Below are positions 1-11,409 of a stretch of DNA of 64,000 nucleotides, one piece after another. The position numbers were made by a program, and so were the translations under genes. Each line of letters begins with the position of its first letter. Position 1 is the first letter of the stretch. Source of the stretch: Piliocolobus tephrosceles (taxonomy: Eukaryota; Chordata; Mammalia; Primates; Cercopithecidae); assembly GCF_002776525.5 (NCBI RefSeq), contig NC_045437.1:134387979-134451978 (forward strand), given 5' to 3'. The notes below the pieces were generated by a model, which did no database searches, was not told where the DNA came from, and saw nothing but the letters and a program-made list of their open reading frames with translations.

Positions 1-35
1 ATTGAACTAATTAGGAACATATTCTACCAAGTTGC

Positions 36-83
36 CTATCTTAGAAGACTAAACATAGTCTATCTTAGAAGACTAAACATCCT
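36..83. repeat. Short tandem duplication, period 24
   Basis: A 21-bp word beginning ctatcttagaag occurs at 36-56 and again, identical, at 60-80. This is a two-copy duplication with a 3-bp spacer. No element family is recognised. Confidence 0.9.
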
Positions 84-3000
84 TTTGATTTCTTCCTTTC
101 TCTATAACAGTTGATCCTGCTATATTTATCTCCCACATTTATCTTGGATCCTTTCACTTCTCTTATTTCTAGTATCACTAAATTTACCTGGTCAAAGCCA
201 CTACTGTCTCTTTCTCAGATGATGGCAGTAACCTCTCACCTGGTTTCCCTACATTCTTCTTGTTCTACTAAAATAATTTCTACGTAGTAGATGCCAAAAA
301 AATTATTATAAATTATTGAGTGAACATGGACTGTAATCTATTTTGCCAAAATGTGCTTTAACATAAATTTTAAGTGTTGCCTTGAGCCAAGTCAGGAGCC
401 CCTTTTACGCTGAGTCTCATCATGAGCTTCAAAAAACAGAGGAAGCTCTCTCAAGAGGTCAATAATAATTTCTAATGATTAAGCCCCCACAGAATCCTTC
501 CTATATCCAGAATAAAATCTACTTAACAATTCATGAATTTCAGAATTCGTATGAAAAAGGGCTAATATGATTCTCTAATTTCTTATTCTTTGCAGTTCTA
601 ACGCTAAGTGTGTCTAACAGGGCAACAGGGTAATAATCTTCATTATCTCTTCCTCTTTTCAAAATTGCTCAAGAAGTGCTGCAAATGAAAAGAGGCCCAC
701 TGGTGCCCCAGGACTGCAAGTCTAAGTGGTGCTTTTTTTGTTTATGCTAATTAAGTAGGTTGCAAACTGGTTACTTAGCAATATCCTTCATTGAGATGCT
801 TAGTGCTGGAGCTTAATTACATGTTTTAGGCCTAAAGTGGTCATTATTAAGAAGCGAGCCAGTGATATCTGTGGATTGTATGCTGTTCTCAGTGTTTCTA
901 GGGTATAGCACTACAAAATTCTTGGAACATGAAAAGCCATTTATAGAAAAAGGTGCTGAATTACATAGTGACATTTCACTACCTTGTGCCTTAAATTCAG
1001 CACACACACAAAAAAGTAAATTTTTAAACAAAATTTACTTTAAATCATATTTAAATATAGTGATACTCTATATTCTGCACATGGTTTTAAAAATCTCTCC
1101 TAGCTTTAGCATATTCCTTATTTATATGAAACAGTTTCCACACTTGCCTTCAAATAGTGTGAATAAGAACTTCCTAAATCAATCTGTTCAGCATACGTAA
1201 AAGAACAACTCCATTAAAAATCGAATTCCTCATGGGCTTTAATGGAACCCATCAATATTGTGTCTAAGGAATAAAAAAAAATCTATAACTTTATTCCTTT
1301 GTTCCTAACTGAAAACAAACTATTGATTTTTTTCAATAGATTTTACTGTGTTAAGCATCCTTTTCTCTCTTACACATCAGTCTCCTGCCACCATCTGTGT
1401 GGCAAAGATGAAAATGTGCTGATTTTATGGAACTATAGCTCACTGGAGAACTCTCCATGGAAGCAGAAAACAACAAATGTAAATAACATAAAATATTTAG
1501 ATCACAGAAACATTAAGCGTGATTTTAATGATGGACATGAATTATGCTTAGTGGATGGACCATCTATGTAACAGCAAGGAGCTGGTAACCCTCACTCTTA
1601 CAGACAATAGAGGCAAACCACTGTTCAGAATAAACAGCTAGAAATTTGTCATGTTGAAAAGGCAGCCACCATTTAAATGTATCAGATGTAAATATATTGT
1701 AATCTGAGTCCTGTCACTGTGGTTGTTGTACAGTTTGCATTTTTCCCCCAAGCTTAATTGCTGAATATTCATTTTCTTGCATTAATGAAGCCTCTAAATA
1801 TTTAACTTAGAAAATAGGTATAGCCGCTCTTTCCTTGAGAGCCAGTGGAAGGCCCATATTTTGCACAATTTGTAATGCACACATTTGCATTACACTAATA
1901 TATTGCTGAGATCTCATTTAATTTGAACAAATTTTCTCTTCCTCCTTCTATTTTTTTTAAGTTATTTGTTGTCTTCTAGAATATCTCCATTCTGGACTTT
2001 GGTTGGTTGCATCCCCATGGTGTTATTTAATGGGCTCATTTTTCCCCTATATTTCCTGTAGCATGATCTTTAGACTAGAGGCTTTCTCAGAATCAGGTTG
2101 AAGTTTTTGCCTTATTTCGAAGGTGGTTTGTGAGTCTTACTGCTTTACATTAAGGAATACATAATACCTGGATGCCTCTATTTTTGTTTAGATTAATCAT
2201 TGATTTTTTTATGTTATTAGTTCAATACAACCATTAAAAAATTCCCCATAGGGTTTTCACCTCACAGTTGGATAAGTCATTTATTATTATTGCCTGGTTC
2301 TATTATTTCAACAGGGAATATAAAACGGTAATATTCAAATTCTATCATTCATCATTCATTTATTAGCTGGTATTTTCCTATCAAGAATAACTTTCCCTGA
2401 ACAACTATTTGAATATCCTGAGGTGCTGTTCACACAAGAAAGAATGTTTAACACTTCCTTTATTTATCACCATCAAAAATTTTAAGGTTGATGATAGGAC
2501 AATTGTTAAGATTAATGAGAAGATATTTGAGGAGCACTGTAAAATAAATGCCAGAGAGAAGACTATGAAAGGGTGTCCTTTTTTCTGTAATTTAAAAAAA
2601 TGTCACTAACCAGCCTCCCAGCTTTCCCTGTTCCTCACATTAGCAGCTGGCTGTTGGCAACTGGGAATACAATGGTGAAACACGTGTGTGACAGTATCTG
2701 CGTTGTGGTTACACCTGAAAAGTACACACAAGATGTTACTGTATAGAGATGAACGCTGAAAATGTATACTAATGATATGATGTCTGGATTTTATTCTAAG
2801 TAATCTGTTAGGGGGGAAAAGGTTTCAATGAAACAAGATTGGCCACCTGTTGCTAATTGTTGAATCTGGGTCATGGGTATTCATGACACCACTCTCTATG
2901 CTGATGACTGAAGTTCTCTGTAATAGTTTAAAATACAAAATTATGCTACAGGTTTGCAATTATGATACAGTAATGTGCTTCATGTTAATATTTATAACCA

Positions 3001-3341
3001 TCAATATCTAAGAATGGGGCTATTAAAATCTTCCTAAGCAATTCTGACTTTTAAATTTTTTGTTCAACTTTTAGATTTATTAAAAAATGAGACAATCTCA
3101 AACTTAACAGAAATATTGCCAGTAGGGAACAAATAACTTTAAAAAACAAACAAACACTGAATCATTTAGGAGTAAAACCATTCAGCATTAAAACACTGAA
3201 CCCACTGTCCCATTACCACACTATATTTTAATGTGTATTTCCTATAGAACATTCTGTTATGTAAGGACATTCTGTTATACAGCACAGATCAATTAAAGTC
3301 AGGAAATTTCATGTTCATATGAATATGATGTTGCTACCATT
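84..3341. other. No gene recognised; AT-rich unclassified DNA
   Basis: Both strands carry only short, compositionally random reading frames. Nothing looks like an Alu, a young L1 or an RNA gene. Highly decayed repeats could be hidden here. Confidence 0.5.
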
Positions 3342-3487
3342 TAATCTTTAGAGACTCCATTATTTTTGCCAATTGTCTGAAAATGCTTTTTTACAGCAAA
3401 AGGACACTATTATCTAATCTTTAGAGACTCCATTATTTTTGCCAATTGTCTGAAAATGCTTTTTTACAGCAAAAGGACACTATTACC
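3342..3487. repeat. Two-copy tandem duplication, period 73
   Basis: The block at 3342-3414 is repeated at 3415-3487 almost without change; differences appear only in the last few bases. Each copy includes the words ttagagactccatta and ttacagcaaaaggacac. The near-identity suggests a recent event relative to the surrounding DNA, possibly copy-number polymorphic. Confidence 0.95.
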
Positions 3488-3639
3488 CTGGGCCTTTAAG
3501 GCTCTTTCAACCAGACACAGTTCCTCAATATTTTTCTTGACTGTCAGAGTCTTGACACTTTTGAAGACTAGTTTCAGTTTTGGTTTGTCTGATGTTTTGT
3601 CTTGATTAGATTCAGGTTTGCATCTTTGACAGGTTTGCA

Positions 3640-4435
3640 TCTTCTACAATAATAGCATAGAAGTGATGATCTGCTCTTCTTACTGCATTTTACCAGGTAT
3701 CACATAATTTTGATTCATCCCATTATAATGATGATCACTTTGCTGACTTAATTAGGGTAGTTTCTACAGGGCTCCTCCACTGTAATGTGACTCTTTAAAA
3801 CCAGTAAGTAGTTTGAGGGGGGGTACCGTGAAATAAGGTAAACATTCTGTTCCACATTGATCTGTACATTTGATAATTTACTTATTTATATCACTATGAA
3901 CTCCTTTTTCATTGTATTCACTGGGTTGTAATACATTTATTTTGTTGCTATTATTGTTTCAGTGCAAGTTCCTCTGAAATAGCCTCTGGTTCCTTTTGCT
4001 GTCTCCCCATTATTATTTGAGCACTTGCTTACTTTATTGCAAAACAAGATACTTCAGACTTATTTTATATTTTCCTTGTTCTAGACTTAGAATCAGACAT
4101 TTCTTCAGGGACCCTTAGTTCTTTCAGCAAAGACAGGAATATAGAAATCAACATTTGAGTGCTACATGTGTTACGTGCTATTGGATGTCACTGTTTCCAT
4201 GCTATCTCAGTAGACAGACAGGAAATGTATTTTATATATTCTACATATATATAAAACATAACAAATTTATAATATTGCTTCCAATTTCAATGCAATGCCA
4301 CTGGGTTAATTTTAGTTTTCTTCTTTTCCGTATTTTGTATTCCTATCTACAATAGTTAAAAAAAAATCTGGTTCTTATTATCTTTAATGTATTTACTTCT
4401 TGGATAATTTCCCAAATGTAAACAATCTCCCATCA
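3640..4435. mobile_element. Probable old L1M/HAL1-like 3' region fragment
   Basis: Word order here (a gagcacttgcttacttt-like stretch, then a tagaatcagacatttcttc stretch, then cagtagacagacaggaaat) resembles the AT-rich 3' region shared by old mammalian L1M/HAL1 elements. The match is from memory and diverged. Orientation is not assigned. Confidence 0.35.
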
Positions 4436-4439
4436 CTGC

Positions 4440-5098
4440 CATAACTCTCTCCCCATGCAAATGACCTCCTCACCCTACCAAGATTTCAACATCCCACATC
4501 TAGCTACTGCTTTCCTGGGCTTCCACCAGGCACCCACGTATGCCACTGTTTCATGTGGAAGTCCTCCTTCACATGACCTGTTCTCTAATGCCCTGGGCAT
4601 AGACCTCTTCTCAGCCTTTTTGGGCCCCAACTCCCCATTCCAAGCTACCTTATGACACAGATATGCTCATCACCTTGTGTGGGCTCCTATATCCCATGCC
4701 AGGCTGTCCCTTTGTGCAGACACAGTCCTCTCCATGGTCAAGTTCTGGCATCTCCTCATGCACCACCCTCAGACATAGCCAGTCACCTCTTCAACCTCCC
4801 AACATCAAAGGCCACCTGCGTGACCACCTTACCAGGTATTCCTTACCCAACCATGTCTCTGTAGCAGCAACTTTGTCACCCTTGACATTCTGGCTGCCTC
4901 ATGTGGACCCCTCTATCTGCCTCTCATCTCTTCTGGGATCCTGTGTGGAATTACCACCCCCTGCGCCCTACAGAGACTTCTTTCTCATCATCTCAGGCTC
5001 CAACACCATATGCTGGGCAGCCTGCAACACCCTCCACAGCTTCCTCAATTCTGACACCCTGGATGGGGCAGTCTGCCTACAAGGGTGACCTCTTGATC
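4440..5098. other. C-rich, G-poor block, possibly old L1 untranslated region
   Basis: The plus strand is conspicuously rich in C and CT words (ccaccctc, cacccttgac, ctccaacacc) and poor in G, unlike its AT-rich neighbours. Several plus-strand frames stay open for 66 to 141 codons, but they read as Pro/Ser/Thr/Leu-rich composition with no domain. The block seems to resume at 5767-5935 after an inserted L1 fragment. It may belong to the same old L1M-like element as 3640-4435. Confidence 0.4.
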
Positions 5099-5104
5099 TT
5101 GGTT

Positions 5105-5766
5105 AGCTTTTTCTTTTTTTAAAATTAAAAGTTTTATTTTGATTAAGAAGTAGATTCACTTACACAGGTGTAATAAGTAATACAGAGGGATCCCATATAC
5201 CCTTTACTTAATTTCCCCACCAAGAAACATCTTACAAAATTGTAATGTAAAATCACAAACTAGGAGATTGACAATATAACCAATAAATCTTATTCAGATT
5301 TCCCAAATCTTATGTGGACTTATGTGCGTAGGTCTTTAGCTCTATGCAATTTTATCATATGTAGAGATTCATGTCTCCACCACCATAGTCAATGTACAGA
5401 ACAGTCCCATGACTGCCAGAATCTCCCATGGTGTCCTTTTTACATCCATACACATCGTCCTCCTGAACCACCACCACCTTTAATCCCACCACTAATCTAC
5501 TCTAGTTTCTACAAATGCATTACTTAAAGGATATTATCCCTTTGAGATTGACTTTTTTTAACTCAGCCAAATTCCCTGGATATCCACCTAAGATTTTGAA
5601 CTTAGCAGTAGTCCATTTCTTTTCATTTCTGAATAATGTGCCACAGTCTAGATATACCACAGTTTAACCATTGCCCCATTGAAGGACATATGAATTGTGT
5701 TAGTTTTGGACCATTATGAACAAAACTGTTATAAACATTTGTAAGCAGGATTTTTGTATGAACCCC
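5105..5766 (-). mobile_element. L1M (L1MC/ME-type) ORF2 3' end and 3' UTR fragment
   Basis: The plus strand reads as antisense L1: a T-rich start, then phrases such as aataatgtgccacagt, gaaggacatatgaattg and attatgaacaaaactgttat, in the order expected of the reverse complement of the ORF2 C-terminal region. It is 5' truncated. It appears to interrupt the C-rich block on either side. Confidence 0.75.
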
Positions 5767-5935
5767 CTACTTTACTCGTGACACCCTGCACTGGCCTGTA
5801 CCCTCACATGGAAAACTTTCTCAACCTGTTCGAGGACCAACTCTCATTCTGGACCACTATGCTCCATTTAGCCCATCTCGCCCAACTCCAAGCATGGATA
5901 GCTGCCTTGCTCTGTCCTACCTACTAGATTTTAAG
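5767..5935. other. Continuation of the C-rich block
   Basis: The C-rich, G-poor texture of 4440-5098 resumes directly after the L1M fragment (gacaccctgcactgg, ctcgcccaactccaagc). This is consistent with one older sequence split by the insertion. Confidence 0.35.
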
Positions 5936-6483
5936 ATAGAATAGTAAAAAGGGGAATACTAGGTGGCTAGTAGTGAGTGTATTTCCTGCTTGGTGAGTGT
6001 ATTTCCAGTAGCTACTAACATAGTGACTGGCATCAAATAGTCGCTCCATGAATGTCTGTGAATGAGATAAGAAGCGTTGGAGAATTTGCTTCCTCAACAA
6101 AGTGGATATTTCCTAATCTAGCAATTGTTGAATGTTAAATCCTCAGATTGGGGTAAAAATAAATGATGCCATAAAAGAGAAAGGATTGGAAGAAAATGCT
6201 GGGAAAGTTCTTACAGAAGAAAACACTGGATGGAGCAGCCTGGAATCACATGTCCTATCCTAGCTGCTTTCTCCCTGTCTATATACCATGGTTTATGCAT
6301 ACATGTTCTTGGTAAGCCCACAATGAGTCATTCACTCGCCATGCCAAAGTCATCAGGAGAGAAATTTGTGATCTAACTTAACGTGTCCATAAAGCATTCT
6401 CTAATACTGGAATTAAATTTATTCACTAGAAATCAATTTTCTGAATGACTATTTTCCAAACTTTCAACTGATTCTAATTAAAG

Positions 6484-6485
<2 letters not shown>
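5936..6485. other. No gene recognised
   Basis: AT-rich sequence with a small direct repeat of gtgagtgtatttcc at 5973-5986 and 5993-6006. Nothing else is identifiable. Confidence 0.5.

Positions 6486-6527
<42 letters not shown>
6486..6527. repeat. (AC)n microsatellite
   Basis: About 20 uninterrupted AC units. Confidence 0.98.
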
Positions 6528-6528
<1 letters not shown>

Positions 6529-7189
6529 TTTGGTCTAATTTCCAAGGCCAGTTAGTTAGCTGGGAACTTATAAGGATTGCTCAGCTAAATGTCAATTTCT
6601 CATGTTTCAAATTTCAAACTTTCAGCAGATCTCAATCTCTCAGTGGTTTATGTGTAATTGGATAAATTTTCCCTTAAACACAGTTTACTGTTTTCTATAG
6701 ATTTTTCAGCATATGCCCTGACTCTCACAGTGGAACAGCTTTGGTGAATTGTCTTAAACCAGTTTAAGGCGATTTTTCTAATACGTTTTAAAGAATTGGT
6801 CATTTAATAAATTAATCTAGAGCCAAAAAATCTCATCTGAGAGCAAATTATACGTTCTTCGATTTCTCAAATGCTGATGTCTGACAATGCTTCTCAACAT
6901 ATTCATAGTGAAGAGCCAGTGTTTTCTTATCTGTCTGCCTTTGGTTTTGTTTGTTTTTAACTCAACTTGCTGCTGACTGATACTTTGTAAAGTACAATAA
7001 ATGTGAATAACAAGAAAAATGAAAATTAAAAAAACAAAACACAAAACAAAAACTCCAAAACATGTGCCCCAATTTTTTAAATTAAATTAAGCAGACAAAG
7101 AAGCACTCTGTTGAATTGCTCTGGATGTTCCTAAGCATGTATTGTCAATTTCAGTTCTTATCTCAATTTTGGTTCTTATCTCATCACAG
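6528..7189. other. No gene recognised
   Basis: AT-rich sequence with an A/C-rich patch near 7028-7060. The short open frames show no recognisable protein. Confidence 0.5.
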
Positions 7190-7256
7190 ATGAGTAACAA
7201 ACAGTACAGCTTGGTGCTAGTCTGCAGACTACACTTTGAGAAGCACTGGTCTGTAC
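7190..7256. mobile_element. hAT-Charlie terminal-inverted-repeat-like fossil
   Basis: The stretch ending actttgagaagcactgg matches the general form of hAT-Charlie inverted repeats (reverse complement of CAGTGNTTCTCAAAGT). The subfamily cannot be assigned. Confidence 0.45.
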
Positions 7257-7339
7257 CGACCCATCTCACACTGAATTATATCTTGTTTTTAAATTATTAT
7301 TATTATTCCCTAAGACTGCATGCATTTGCTTATCTCCCT

Positions 7340-7435
7340 AGGGACCTCATATGCCCCTTGAGGTCAGAGATGATGTTTCCTATTTTGTTAGCATTCCCCC
7401 AAGCATACAGACTGATAGGGCTTAATAAATTACTA
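7340..7435 (+). mobile_element. LINE2 3' end fragment
   Basis: The order ccttgaggtcagagatgat, then a cccaagcatac box, then gggcttaataaatt follows the L2 3' terminus (ccttgagggcagggatcatg ... gctcaataaat). Confidence 0.6.
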
Positions 7436-7519
7436 CTGATCAACAGAAAACAGCTTATTCTGTTCCTTTCACTCCCTCCTCTGCTTTTCTCCTCTACTTT
7501 TGCATATTTCAATATAATT

Positions 7520-7835
7520 CATTTTAAATCCTTTTTGGAAGGAAGCAAAAACTGCAAATTGGTGGCCTGCAGGCTGGATACAGACTATAAATGAGCTTTG
7601 TTTGTACCACCCATTATACTAAAATAATTCTACCATGTTAAAAAGAAAATCTCTTGCAACTCTGGGCTCAACTCTGGGCTCACATTAGCACACATCAAAA
7701 GCACAGTACTGGGTAAGGCTGCCCCTTCTAGACAGGTGAGCCTGTCAAGTTCCCCACAGTCCCGACTTGGCCAATTCACTTAAGTTACCTGTTGGGACCT
7801 TGAGCCTTTTGAAATTACAATCACTGATCTAGGTG
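7520..7835. mobile_element. Possible hAT DNA-transposon fossil
   Basis: A ggtggcctgcaggctgg motif and a right end resembling the reverse complement of a hAT inverted repeat (atcactgatctagg) suggest a non-autonomous hAT element. It includes a 12-bp direct repeat (aactctgggctc twice, near 7657-7682). Identification is weak. Confidence 0.3.
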
Positions 7836-7969
7836 AATTAAAAAAGTCAAGGTCAACAAACTGCAAAACAAAACCATAAAAGCACAAATAAAGGAGTCTC
7901 AGCAAACTACTAGAGTAGTTTTTGTTTCCCTAACAGTTAATAGGTCCAAAACATTTTGTTACCCTGGGT

Positions 7970-8110
7970 GAGCCTCATAAAACCACACGAGAGACTGGGT
8001 AGATACAACTGTTCCCATTTATAGGCAAGAAAACAGATTTAGAGAATAAGTAACTTCCTTCACACTCCCTGGTAAATAGGTGATAAACTCAGTAGCTCTG
8101 TGTAGCAGTA
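7970..8110 (-). mobile_element. MIR-like SINE fragment
   Basis: The segment ttcccatttataggcaag ... ttagagaataagtaacttcc ... gtaaataggtgat follows the antisense MIR core (cccattttacagatgaggaaac ... gttaagtaacttgccc). It is diverged. Confidence 0.5.
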
Positions 8111-8360
8111 TACTGAATAGCACAAACTAATTTCAGTGCCTTCATTCCCTAAGTGTTTTCTAACTTATTAAGTATGACAGAAAACAAGATTTTTTTCTCT
8201 AATGTAGAAAATCTATTTTCATATTTATCTTCTCAAACTTTAAAATGGATGTGTGAGACAGCTTCTTTGGTTTCATACTAGTTGATAGACTTTTTTAGAA
8301 AGTATTTTTCCTCCACTACTTTGCACTGTACTATTCCCCCTTGCACTAACCAAATCTGAT

Positions 8361-8656
8361 TTTGTTTTGTTTTGAGACGAAGTCTTACTCTGTGGCCCAG
8401 GTTGGAGTGCAGTGGCGCAATCTCTGCTCACTGCAACCTCTGCCTCCCGGGTTCAAGCAATTCTCCTGCCTCAGCCTCCCGAGTAGCTAGGACTACAGGC
8501 ACCCGCCACCAAGTCCAGCTAATTTTTGTATTTTTAGTAGATATGGGGTTTCACCATGTTGGTCAATCTGGTCTCGAACTCCTGACCTCAGGTGATCCAC
8601 CCAACTCGGCCTCCCAAAGTGCTGGGATTACAGGCATGAGCCACCATGCCCAACCT
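8361..8656 (-). mobile_element. Alu element (AluS-like)
   Basis: A near full-length antisense Alu, running from its T-rich tail and gagacgaagtcttactctg to gagccaccatgcccaacc. It is bracketed by an 11-bp TSD with one mismatch (ccaaatctgat at 8350-8360, ccaaatttgat at 8657-8667). The open frames across it are Alu artefacts. Confidence 0.95.
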
Positions 8657-8667
8657 CCAAATTTGAT

Positions 8668-9109
8668 TCTCTACTCCCAAATTACTATTGCACCACTGGA
8701 CCCAGACCCAAAGTGAAAATGGTTCCAAAATGAATGAGGTCCCCAAAGAAAGCCCCACTTTTTCACAATGCTGAGTCACCATTCATAATGCCTTTGGTCC
8801 AACAACAGAAATGACAGCTTCTTGGACAGGCCAAACCCCAATATCTTACTCAGATACTCCAGGACAGCACTGTTGGAGGAATTCTTCCATAAGTTTAATA
8901 TCATAACTTTAAAAAGCATCCTCAAATATCCTTAATAATACTCTAAAATAGGCTACAGAACACTAATGCCTGGGGATCATAACACATGCACAGTCAAACC
9001 ACAGTTGAGTGCCAGCCTCGATTAGGGATATTGGCACTCTGTGGTCCTGGGGATCAGTGAAAGCCACCACAGAAGCCTGGCTCTGTATATTTTACCATAG
9101 AAGTGTGCT
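8668..9109. other. No gene recognised
   Basis: Unclassified sequence between an Alu and a MER5A copy. Confidence 0.5.
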
Positions 9110-9245
9110 TTCCAATAGTCATTATCAGCCACATGTGGCTATTCAAATTTAAACGGATTAAAATTCAATTAAAAATTCAGTTTCTACCCACATTTCCAGC
9201 ACTCAGTAGCCACAGGGGACTATATCACATAAAGTCTACTCTTGG
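9110..9245. mobile_element. MER5A-type hAT-Charlie MITE
   Basis: The sequence begins with a gtgtgctttccaatag terminus, followed by gccacatgtggctattcaaa, an AT-rich middle, aaaaattcagttt and a second agtagccacaggggac box. This is the order of the MER5A consensus. Its likely age is early eutherian. Confidence 0.8.
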
Positions 9246-9531
9246 CCTTATATACAGGGAGAGGGCTTGAACCAAGAGGTTCAGCCTTTTGCACTTCCAA
9301 GGGTGATGAAAGGTAATTACATGAGGCGAAAGCAATTGTCCAGAAGCTGGGGGCAGCTGTGAGCTATGAACAGCTGACACCGCTGGAGGGTGGATGCCCT
9401 CTCCAGGGAAGGGTATCTGGGCTCTAATACCACCTACTCTAAAGGACTGCAGGTTGTATTACTTTATTGAATAAAAACAAAAGTATAAAATCAAACATAC
9501 AAAATTAGATAGTTAAAAACTATTAACCTTA

Positions 9532-9837
9532 GGTCAGGCACAGTGGTTCACACTTGTAATCTCAGCACTTTGGAAGGCTCAGGCAGGAGGATCGCTTGAG
9601 CCCAGGAATTTGAGAAGAGCCTGGGAAACACAGAGAGACCTGGTATCTACAAAAAAGAAGAAAATCAGCCTGACGTGGTGGTGCATACTTGTGGCCCTAG
9701 TTACTCAGGAGGGAGGTGGGAGGATCACTTGAGCTCAGGGATTCAAAGTTCCAGTGAGCCATAATCGCACCACTGCACTCCAGCCTGGGCAACGGAGTGA
9801 GGCTCTGTCTCAAAAAAAAAAAAAAAAAAAAAAAAAA
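9532..9837 (+). mobile_element. Alu element (AluJ-like)
   Basis: A full dimeric Alu from ggtcaggcacagtggttcac through the A-rich linker (about 9650-9665) to a 26-bp pure A tail at 9812-9837. It carries old-type diagnostics (ggatcgcttgagcccagg, gagccataatcgcaccac). Confidence 0.93.
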
Positions 9838-9924
9838 TCATCTTATCATCTTATCCATTATTAGTTTTTCCTTCTAGCCGTGGGAACTGTATTGGTTCTT
9901 AATTTCCCTATTCAATTTATTCAA

Positions 9925-10025
9925 TTATCATCTCTCTTGAGGGAACGTCTGCGACTCTCGTATCCTGTATCTCCAGTATCTGACACATAATTGGGGCTCC
10001 ATAATACTTACTGAATGAATGCTAA
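9925..10025 (+). mobile_element. LINE2 3' end fragment
   Basis: Order: ttgagggaacgtctg, tgtatctccagtatctgac, acataattggggctc, ttactgaatgaatg. This matches the L2 3' terminus. Confidence 0.6.
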
Positions 10026-10165
10026 CCTTAACAATCATCTTTAAAAGTGTTATAGTTAGGGTGAACACAGATCCTGCTTTACCAGCTCCATTCAAGTTAT
10101 GTCAGTTGCTCTAATGGATCTATTAATAGGATCCTCTTTCCCTTCTGAAAGTGTCCCGCTTTGTT

Positions 10166-10466
10166 CTTGGTTTTTCCGTCTCGACACAAGAGTCTCACAC
10201 CGTTGCCCAGGCTGGTGAGCAGTGGTGTGATCTCAGCTTACTGCAACCTCCGCCTTCCGGTTTCAACGGATTCATCCGCCTCAGCCTCCCGAGTAGCTGG
10301 GACCACAGGCCTGTGCCACTACGGCCAGCTAATTTTTGTATTTTTAGTAGAGATGGGGTTTCACCATGTTGGCCAGGCTGGTCTAGAACTCACAACCTCA
10401 GGTGATTTGCCCGCCTCGGCCTCCCAAAGTGCTGAGAGTACAGGCGTGAGGCACCGCACCCGGCCA
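10166..10466 (-). mobile_element. Alu element
   Basis: An antisense Alu flanked by a 14-bp TSD with one mismatch (tgtcccgctttgtt at 10152-10165, tgtcccactttgtt at 10467-10480). It ends in gcaccgcacccggcc and keeps several CpGs. Confidence 0.95.
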
Positions 10467-10670
10467 TGTCCCACTTTGTTTTATAAAATTTATGGCCGCT
10501 TTAGTTTACAGGACATATAGATAAGGTGCCAGGAGAAAAATGAGAACAGAACCTATGATTTCAGTTGACTTTTCCAGTGACATTTGATCTGACAATTCAA
10601 GTGCTACCTTTAGGTGTAAAATAGCCAAAGTTAATTTAAACATTTTGTTCTTGTTTAAAATTCTGGCTCA

Positions 10671-11006
10671 GGCCAGGCATAGTGGCTCATGCCTGCGATC
10701 TCAGCACTTTGGGAGGCTGAGGCAAGTGGATCACCTGAGGTCGGGAGTTCAAGACCAGCCTCAACAACATGGTGAAGCTCCATTTCTACTAAAAGTACAA
10801 AAAATTGGCCTGGCATGGTGGCACATGCCTGTAATCCCAGGTACTAGGGAGACTGAGGCAGGAGAATCACTTGAATCTGGGAGGTGATGATTGCAGTGAG
10901 CCGAGCTTCTGCCCTTGGGCTCCATCCTGGACAACAGAGCAAGACTATCTTAAAAATATATTTAAAAACTTAAAAAATTTAAAAAATAAAATAAATAAAA
11001 ATAAAT
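10671..11006 (+). mobile_element. Alu element with long A/T-rich tail
   Basis: A sense Alu starting ggccaggcatagtggctc. The tail has decayed into AAAT/AAAAT units (about 10950-11006). A 12-bp TSD (aaattctggctc) lies at 10658-10669 and 11007-11018. Confidence 0.94.
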
Positions 11007-11100
11007 AAATTCTGGCTCGGCAATCCATTACCCTACTGGTTACAACCTTGTTTCTTTGGTGTTGGGAGCAGGAGCATTAAAAACAAATGTATACAGATTA

Positions 11101-11397
11101 GGCCAGGCACAGTGTCTCATGCCTGTAATCCCAGCACTTTGGGAGGCCAAGAAAGGTGGATCACGAGGTCAGGAGATCGAGACCATCTTGGCTAACACAG
11201 TGAAACCCCATCTCTACTAAAAATACAAAACATTAGCCGGGTGTGGTGGCGGGTGCCTGTAGTCCCGGCTACTCCGGAGGCTGAGGCAGGAGAATGGCGT
11301 GAACCTGGGAGGTGGAGCTTGCAGTGAGCAGAGATGGTGCCACTGCACTCCAGCCTGGGCAACAGAGCGAAACTCCGTCTAAAAAAAAAAAAAAAAA
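11101..11397 (+). mobile_element. AluY element
   Basis: A sense Alu with Y-type diagnostics (ggatcacgaggtcaggagat, gaatggcgtgaacctggg, gagcttgcagtgagc). The TSD gtatacagatta / gtatacaaatta (11089-11100, 11398-11409) has one mismatch. It is the youngest-looking Alu here and supports a catarrhine source. Confidence 0.94.
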
Positions 11398-11409
11398 GTA
11401 TACAAATTA

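Noticed and set aside
4663..5088. 141-codon Pro/Ser/Leu-rich plus-strand frame
   Set aside because: It follows from the C-rich base composition. Several other frames are open over the same bases and no domain or splice context is visible.
7142..7594. 150-codon plus-strand frame
   Set aside because: It crosses hAT and LINE2 fossils and has no recognisable domain or splice support.
8372..8716. Plus-strand 114-codon frame resembling a hypothetical primate protein
   Set aside because: It is the standard open frame of an antisense Alu. The same kind of frame recurs at 10161-10520, 16297-16680, 31080-31398 and 54590-55041.
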